Notes under the pieces: model-generated | What the model was told of the DNA's origin: nothing | The model's database searches: none | Seen by the model: the letters and a program-made list of their open reading frames with translations, nothing else | Assembly: GCF_011927665.1 (NCBI RefSeq) | Contig: NZ_JAATJA010000002.1 | Location: 1,054,001 to 1,118,000 of the forward strand | Length of the DNA: 64,000 nucleotides | Source: Desulfobaculum xiamenense | GTDB taxonomy: Bacteria; Desulfobacterota; Desulfovibrionia; Desulfovibrionales; Desulfovibrionaceae | Reading direction: 5' to 3' | Made by a program: the position numbers and the translations under genes | Part shown: in pieces, positions 59,855-64,000 of the stretch | Position numbering within the stretch: position 1 is the stretch's first letter | How the letters are laid out: each line of letters begins with the position of its first letter

Positions 59855-60682
59855 ATGGCTTCCGAGACCATCGGCATTATCGCGGGCGGCGGGCAGTTTC
59901 CCTTCCTCGTTGCGCACGGAGCGCGCGAGCTGGGCATGCGCGTCGCCGCCGTGGGCTTCACCGGCCATACGGACATGACCCTCGGCGAAAGCACTGACGC
60001 CTTCCGCGAGCTGCACATCGGGCAGCTTGCGCGGCTCATCGGCTTCTTCCGCGAAGAGGGCGTGAAGCGCATCGTGCTGGCCGGGGCCATCAACAAGCCC
60101 CGCGCTCTCGACATCCGCCCTGATTTCCGCGCGGTGAAGCTGCTGTTCAAGCTGCGCACCAAGGGGGACGACGCCATCCTGAAGACCGTGGCCGCAGAGC
60201 TGGAGTCCGAGGGCTTTTCCGTCGTTTCCGCGCTGGCTCTCGTGCCCGGTCTGGGCACGCCCGCCGGGCCGCTCACCAGCAAGGCTCCGCGCGAGTCGGA
60301 CTGGGACGATCTGCGCTACGGTTGGCCCAAGGCCAAGGCCATCGGTGCCATGGACATCGGCCAGTCGCTCATCGTCAAGAACGGCATGGTGGTCGCGGTG
60401 GAAGGGCCGGAAGGCACGGACGAGGCGCTTCGGCGCGCCGGACGTCTTGTCGGGCCGGGCTGTGTGCTGGTCAAGGTCTACAAGCCGGGGCAGGATGATC
60501 GCATCGATTTGCCCGCGGCCGGATTGCAGACCGTGCGGACCATGATCGAGATCGGCGCGTCGTGCCTCGGCATCGAGGCGGGCAAGAGCCTGTTCTTCGA
60601 TCTGGCCGAGGCCGTGGAACTCGCCGAGCGGCACGACATCCGCATCATCGGTCTCACTCCCGAGGAGATGGGCGGCGAATAG
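59855..60682 (+). CDS. lpxI: UDP-2,3-diacylglucosamine pyrophosphatase LpxI
   Basis: 275 residues (DUF1009/LpxI). IGIIAGGGQFPFLVAHGARE at the N-terminus, LAGAINKPRALDIRPD, then GAMDIGQSLIVKNGMVVAVEGPEGTDEAL and KPGQDDRIDLPAAGLQTVRTM are the family motifs. It hydrolyses UDP-diacylglucosamine to lipid X in place of LpxH, using a different attack on the pyrophosphate. ATG 59855 lies 8 bases after lpxA with only a weak ribosome site. Last gene before the operon terminator. Confidence 0.93.
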   Translation: MASETIGIIAGGGQFPFLVAHGARELGMRVAAVGFTGHTDMTLGESTDAFRELHIGQLARLIGFFREEGVKRIVLAGAINKPRALDIRPDFRAVKLLFKLRTKGDDAILKTVAAELESEGFSVVSALALVPGLGTPAGPLTSKAPRESDWDDLRYGWPKAKAIGAMDIGQSLIVKNGMVVAVEGPEGTDEALRRAGRLVGPGCVLVKVYKPGQDDRIDLPAAGLQTVRTMIEIGASCLGIEAGKSLFFDLAEAVELAERHDIRIIGLTPEEMGGE

Positions 60683-60706
60683 CGGCCGCCGAGAATACAA
60701 GATTCA

Positions 60707-60756
60707 GGAGCCGGTACGGACGACAGCAGTCGTCCGTACCGGCTCCTTCTTTTTTC
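60707..60756 (+). terminator. Very strong terminator of the envelope operon
   Basis: A perfect 18-bp stem (60707-60724 with 60729-60746) with an AGCA loop and TTCTTTTTT tail, 25 bases after lpxI. Confidence 0.95.
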
Positions 60757-60774
60757 CGCGTTGTGGCGACGTCG

Positions 60775-62277
60775 TTATCCGGCCGTGGCCTTGGCCCGTT
60801 CCTCATCGCTCATGGCGGCCAGTCGTTCGACGTCGGCGATGTCGAGGGCGAGGCCCTTGGCGACGGCGCGTCCGTAGTTGTGGTGCGCCTTGAAGAACAG
60901 GGCGCATTGACGCAGTTGGATGCGCGGGCAGGCACCGGAGAGATGCCCGACAATGTTGGCCACGAGGTTTGCGCGGTCCGTATCGGTCATGACCTTCGAG
61001 TAGAGCGCGCCCCCCTGTGCGAAGTCGTCGTTGGGGTGATCGAAGGCGTGGCGAGCACCTGTCCCGTCGAGGGGAATGTCGGGTTCGACGGCCGATGGTT
61101 CCGGAGCCGGGCCGCCGAAGCTGTTGGGCCAGTAGTTCGGCCCTGCGCCGCCGTTGTCGTCCACGCGCATGAAGCCGTCGCGCTGGTAGCTGTGCTCGGG
61201 GGCGTTTTTCGGCGCGTTGACCGGAATGAGGTGGTAGTTCGGGCCGAGGCGGTGGATGTGCGTGTCATGGTACGAGAATATCCGCGCCTGAAGCATCTTG
61301 TCCGGCGAGGCGGCGATGCCGGGGACGAGATTTCCGGGGCAGAAGGCGGCCTGCTCGACCTCGGCGAAGTAATTGACGGGATTGCGGTCGAGCACGAGCC
61401 TGCCGACGGTGATGGGCGGGACTTCGGCGTGGGGCCAGACCTTGGTGATGTCGAAGATGTCCCACTTGAAGTCCGCCGCCTGTTCGGGCGTGAGAATCTG
61501 CATTTCGAGCGTCCACGAGGGGTGTTCGCCTTTCGCGATGGCGTCGTGCAGGTCGCGGGTGGCGTGGTCGGGATCGCTTGCGCACATCTTCCGTGCCTCC
61601 GACCCCGTGAGGTTGCGGATGCCCTGATCGGTCTTGAAATGGTACTGGACCCAGAAGTACTCGTCCTTGGCGTTGTACCACTTGAAGGTGTGGCTGGAGT
61701 AGCCGTTCATGTGACGGTAGGTGGCGGGGGTGCCCCGGTCCGAGAAGAGGACCGTCACCTGATGGATGGATTCCGGCGTCAGGGACAGGAAATCCCAGAA
61801 CATGTCGGCGTTTTTCAGGTTCGTTTCCGGATGGCGCTTCTGGGTGTGGATGAAGTCCGGAAACTTGAGCGGATCACGGATGAAGAAGACGGGCGTGTTG
61901 TTGCCGACGAAATCGTAGTTGCCTTCCTCGGTGTAGAATTTGACCGCGAAGCCACGGGGGTCGCGCTCCGCGTCTGCGGAACCCTTTTCGCCGCCAACGG
62001 TGGAGAAGCGCGCGAAGACCTCGGTTTTCTTGCCGACCTTGGAGAGAAAGGCCGCCTTGGTGTAGCGGGTCACGTCCGCGGTGACCTCGAAGTGCCCGTA
62101 GGCCCCGGCTCCCTTGGCGTGGACCACGCGTTCGGGAATGCGCTCGCGGTCGAAGTGGGCGAGCTTTTCCAGCAGGTGCATGTCCTGCATGAGCACCGGC
62201 CCGCGCGGACCGGCGGTCATGGAGTTGAGGTCGTTGCCCACGGGGATGCCGAAGGCGGTGGTGAGTTTCTTCTTCAT
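60775..62277 (-). CDS. katA: Monofunctional haem catalase
   Basis: 500 residues, small-subunit (clade 3) size. Catalytic His in [17 protein letters not shown], Asn in [16 protein letters not shown], and the proximal Tyr haem ligand in [33 protein letters not shown] is the active-site signature. It disproportionates hydrogen peroxide, useful to an anaerobe exposed to air. ATG 62277 follows AAGGAGC. It converges with the envelope operon terminator; no PerR-like operator was recognised upstream. Confidence 0.95.
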   Translation of the reverse strand: MKKKLTTAFGIPVGNDLNSMTAGPRGPVLMQDMHLLEKLAHFDRERIPERVVHAKGAGAYGHFEVTADVTRYTKAAFLSKVGKKTEVFARFSTVGGEKGSADAERDPRGFAVKFYTEEGNYDFVGNNTPVFFIRDPLKFPDFIHTQKRHPETNLKNADMFWDFLSLTPESIHQVTVLFSDRGTPATYRHMNGYSSHTFKWYNAKDEYFWVQYHFKTDQGIRNLTGSEARKMCASDPDHATRDLHDAIAKGEHPSWTLEMQILTPEQAADFKWDIFDITKVWPHAEVPPITVGRLVLDRNPVNYFAEVEQAAFCPGNLVPGIAASPDKMLQARIFSYHDTHIHRLGPNYHLIPVNAPKNAPEHSYQRDGFMRVDDNGGAGPNYWPNSFGGPAPEPSAVEPDIPLDGTGARHAFDHPNDDFAQGGALYSKVMTDTDRANLVANIVGHLSGACPRIQLRQCALFFKAHHNYGRAVAKGLALDIADVERLAAMSDEERAKATAG

Positions 62278-62423
62278 GCCGTGCTCCTTGTTCGTTTGGG
62301 GGCGCAACGATGTCCTGCGGTCGCGGGATGGGCCCGCCCGCATTATGGCATGGGAACGCTGCCCGCCGGACGGCGGGACTCGTTACACAGTAGAACGGAA
62401 AGCGTGGAGCATGGCAAGGCTGG

Positions 62424-62467
62424 GAAACAAACATGCCCCCGGGCTTGCGCGAAGCTCCGGGGGCATG
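62424..62467 (-). terminator. Intrinsic terminator of the metallo-hydrolase gene
   Basis: Minus-strand 11-bp stem CATGCCCCCGG/CCGGGGGCATG (62457-62467 with 62432-62442) followed by TTTGTTT; it separates this gene from katA. Confidence 0.85.
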
Positions 62468-62494
62468 GGAAATGGCTGGTGTGACGGCTTGGAA

Positions 62495-63217
62495 TTAGTC
62501 CTGCGGGCCGAAGGTCATGCGGGCGGTGGTCAGGCCGTGCATGGGCAAGATGGTGCCTTCCATTGCTCCGATGCGCTGGGCGGTGTCGTAGGCGACGAAG
62601 GCGTCGTAATGCACGCCGGGGCAGACGACCTTGCCGTTGCCCGGGAAGTTTTTTTCGTTGCAGCAGAAGCCGGGCAGGATGACCGGACCTTGCTCCGTCT
62701 GGATGATCACGGTCTGGATGCCCGGGGTGTGCCCCGGGGAGAGTTCCACGCGGATGCCGGGCAGGATTTCAGCGTCGCCGTCCACGGTCTCGAATTCGAC
62801 GTCCTCGGTGAAGTATGTATCGTAGCGGTGGTCGAGGGGGTGCGGGTTGTTGCAGAATTCGAGTTCCTTCTTCTGCACGTAGTGGGTGGCTTTGGTGAAC
62901 AGGCGGTTGTTGCCGCAGTGGTCGTCGTGGAGGTGGGTGTTGATGACTACGTCGATGTCGTCGGGGGTGAGCCCGTGCTCGGCAAGACACTCGGTGATGG
63001 TCTTCACCGACAGGCCGGTCTCGGCGACGAAGGCTTCCGGCTCGATGACCTCGTCCTCGTCGAGACCCGTATCTATGAGGATGTTCTTCCCGCCGCCGCG
63101 AACGAGCAGGGCGTAGATGGGCAGCCAGATGGGCTGGCCGTAGCCGCGCTGGTAGGTCATGATGCCCTGGTCCGGGTTGCGGACGCCGGTCAGCAGGGGG
63201 GTGATCGAATAGTTCAT
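62495..63217 (-). CDS. Metallo-beta-lactamase-fold hydrolase (AHL lactonase-like)
   Basis: 240 residues. The two-zinc motif HLHDDHCGNN (HxHxDH) is intact, with a third His in LSPGHTPG and a terminal Asp/His in the VVCPGVHYDAF and LPMHGL segments. An N-terminal extension MNYSITPLLTGVRNPDQGIMTYQRGYG and the overall order resemble N-acyl homoserine lactone hydrolases (AttM/AiiA) and related esterases; the substrate is not certain. ATG 63217 has GGAGC about 9 bases upstream. The open frame to 63307 is not supported by a start. Confidence 0.8.
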   Translation of the reverse strand: MNYSITPLLTGVRNPDQGIMTYQRGYGQPIWLPIYALLVRGGGKNILIDTGLDEDEVIEPEAFVAETGLSVKTITECLAEHGLTPDDIDVVINTHLHDDHCGNNRLFTKATHYVQKKELEFCNNPHPLDHRYDTYFTEDVEFETVDGDAEILPGIRVELSPGHTPGIQTVIIQTEQGPVILPGFCCNEKNFPGNGKVVCPGVHYDAFVAYDTAQRIGAMEGTILPMHGLTTARMTFGPQD

Positions 63218-63569
63218 CGCGTGCGCTCCGTGTCTGTTGAAAGGTGGAAACGATGCAGGCGCTCGGCGATCGGCGGTCGGGACGGCCGGGGTGGGCCTTC
63301 CGGGCACGGAAACCGATGGCGGACGTCGCTCGCGAGATCAACCGGAATGCATGTTCGGGAGTAGTGCGTTCTCTTCCCGTTCATGCGTTTCGGGTTGCAG
63401 CGGTTCATGCACGGGGAGATAGTGGGCATGCGGACACGTCAAGTCAAGTGGCTGGGCGGACGCGTGTGGACATTTCGCGCCAAATGCGGGACCGATGCAT
63501 TTGAAGTTCGGACGGAACTGATTTATACAGGCCCGTTGGACACTACACGAACCCAGACAGGAAGGCGAC
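63218..63569. other. 352-bp divergent intergenic region
   Basis: No credible gene. The right side holds the promoter of the PSP1 gene (63501-63529); the left side is GC-rich without a recognisable promoter or RNA. Confidence 0.5.
63501..63529 (+). promoter_or_regulatory. Sigma-70-type promoter of the PSP1-domain gene
   Basis: TTGAAG (63501-63506), an exact 17-base spacer and TATACA (63524-63529), 41 bases before the ATG. Confidence 0.65.
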
Positions 63570-64000
63570 ATGGGCCACGCACTTGGATTGAAATTCAGCG
63601 ATTACGGCCAGATCTACTATTTCGACTCGGGCGCGTTCGTCGTGAACACGCACGACAGCGTCATCGTCAAGACGGATCAGGGCATGGGGCTGGGCGCGGT
63701 GATCACCGTGACCCCCGAGCCGCCCGAGGGCATTTCCCCCGAGGAACTCAAGCCCATCTTTCGGCTTGCGACGGAGGAGGACCTCGTCACGGCCGAGGAA
63801 AATCGCACGCTGGCGCGTGAAGCCTTCAGGTTTTGCAGGCGCTGCATAAGCGAGCGCGAACTCGAAATGAAGCTTGTCGATGTCGAGGTGTTCTTCGACC
63901 GCGGCAAGATCATATTCTATTTCACCGCGCCGGGACGCATTGATTTTCGCGAACTGGTCAAGGATCTGGTGAAAAACTACCGCACGCGCATCGAGCTGCG
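63570..64000 (+). CDS. PSP1-domain / RicT (YaaT)-like protein (partial, cut by window edge)
   Basis: The first 143 codons are present. LGLKFSDYGQIYYFDSGAFVVNTHDSVIVKTDQGMGLG starts the YaaT-type N-terminal strands, and the PSP1 core follows with RFCRRCISERELEMKLVDVEVFFDRGKIIFYFTAPGRIDFRELVKDL. In Bacillus, RicT joins RicA and RicF in an iron-sulfur complex acting on RNA processing; the cysteines seen here are two, in the CRRC segment. ATG 63570 follows AGGAAGG. The C-terminus is beyond the window. Confidence 0.85.
   Translation, partial: MGHALGLKFSDYGQIYYFDSGAFVVNTHDSVIVKTDQGMGLGAVITVTPEPPEGISPEELKPIFRLATEEDLVTAEENRTLAREAFRFCRRCISERELEMKLVDVEVFFDRGKIIFYFTAPGRIDFRELVKDLVKNYRTRIEL

Overview
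The window is GC-rich Gram-negative DNA, densely packed with genes. Gene content points to a deltaproteobacterial anaerobe, most likely one of the Desulfovibrionales. This is an inference from LutA/LutB-type lactate oxidation genes, a lysS-lolCD-bamA-ompH-lpxD-fabZ-lpxA-lpxI string with LpxI in place of LpxH, a DAK2-DegV fusion, a three-part PntAA/PntAB/PntB transhydrogenase, sigma-54 signalling operons and a catalase. No insertion sequence, integrase, phage gene or CRISPR array was seen; this looks like ordinary chromosome.

Layout. 1-3349 (minus): lutA-lutB (lutB cut by the left edge) and the SOS pair umuD-umuC. 3585-6493 (plus): a histidine kinase overlapping an NtrC-type sigma-54 activator. 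6862-12516: a consensus -24/-12 sigma-54 promoter followed by a degenerate receiver protein, a second histidine kinase, three stand-alone receiver proteins, a TauE/SafE-family permease and an unrecognised two-TM protein. A phosphoenolpyruvate-synthase-like protein with an unusual C-terminus follows (12666-15314). 15421-20263: tgt-nth, a divergent DUF89-like protein and a small lipoprotein. 20342-25532 (minus): gpt, bmpA, two permeases and a double ATPase, a purine/nucleoside uptake and salvage locus with an intrinsic terminator buried in the first codons of the first permease gene. 26094-32314 (plus): glnD and a glycine-betaine transporter proV-proX-proW. 32578-41027: gamma-glutamyltransferase, lhgO (minus), an OmpH-like lipoprotein, dinB, fumC and DAK2-DegV. 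41188-45418 (minus): pntAA-pntAB-pntB and an EAL-remnant/HDOD protein. 45591-48984 (plus): cysteine desulfidase and a chemoreceptor. 49063-50500 (minus): a TPR protein and two identical tRNA-Asn genes, each with its own promoter and terminator. 50703-60682 (plus): lysS followed by the outer-membrane and lipid A biogenesis operon. 60775-64000: catalase, a metallo-beta-lactamase-fold hydrolase, and the start of a PSP1/RicT-like gene.

How they work together. The most coherent candidate for a new system is 3585-15314. The kinase/NtrC pair sits directly upstream of a sigma-54 promoter that drives a second kinase and four receiver-only proteins, and these are packed against an anion exporter and a membrane companion. 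The envelope operon couples lipoprotein release (LolCD), beta-barrel assembly (BamA with an extra N-terminal domain), a Skp-like chaperone and early lipid A synthesis. The bmpA locus pairs nucleobase uptake with xanthine/guanine phosphoribosylation. Starts were chosen by Shine-Dalgarno position and family alignment from memory; no database search was possible.
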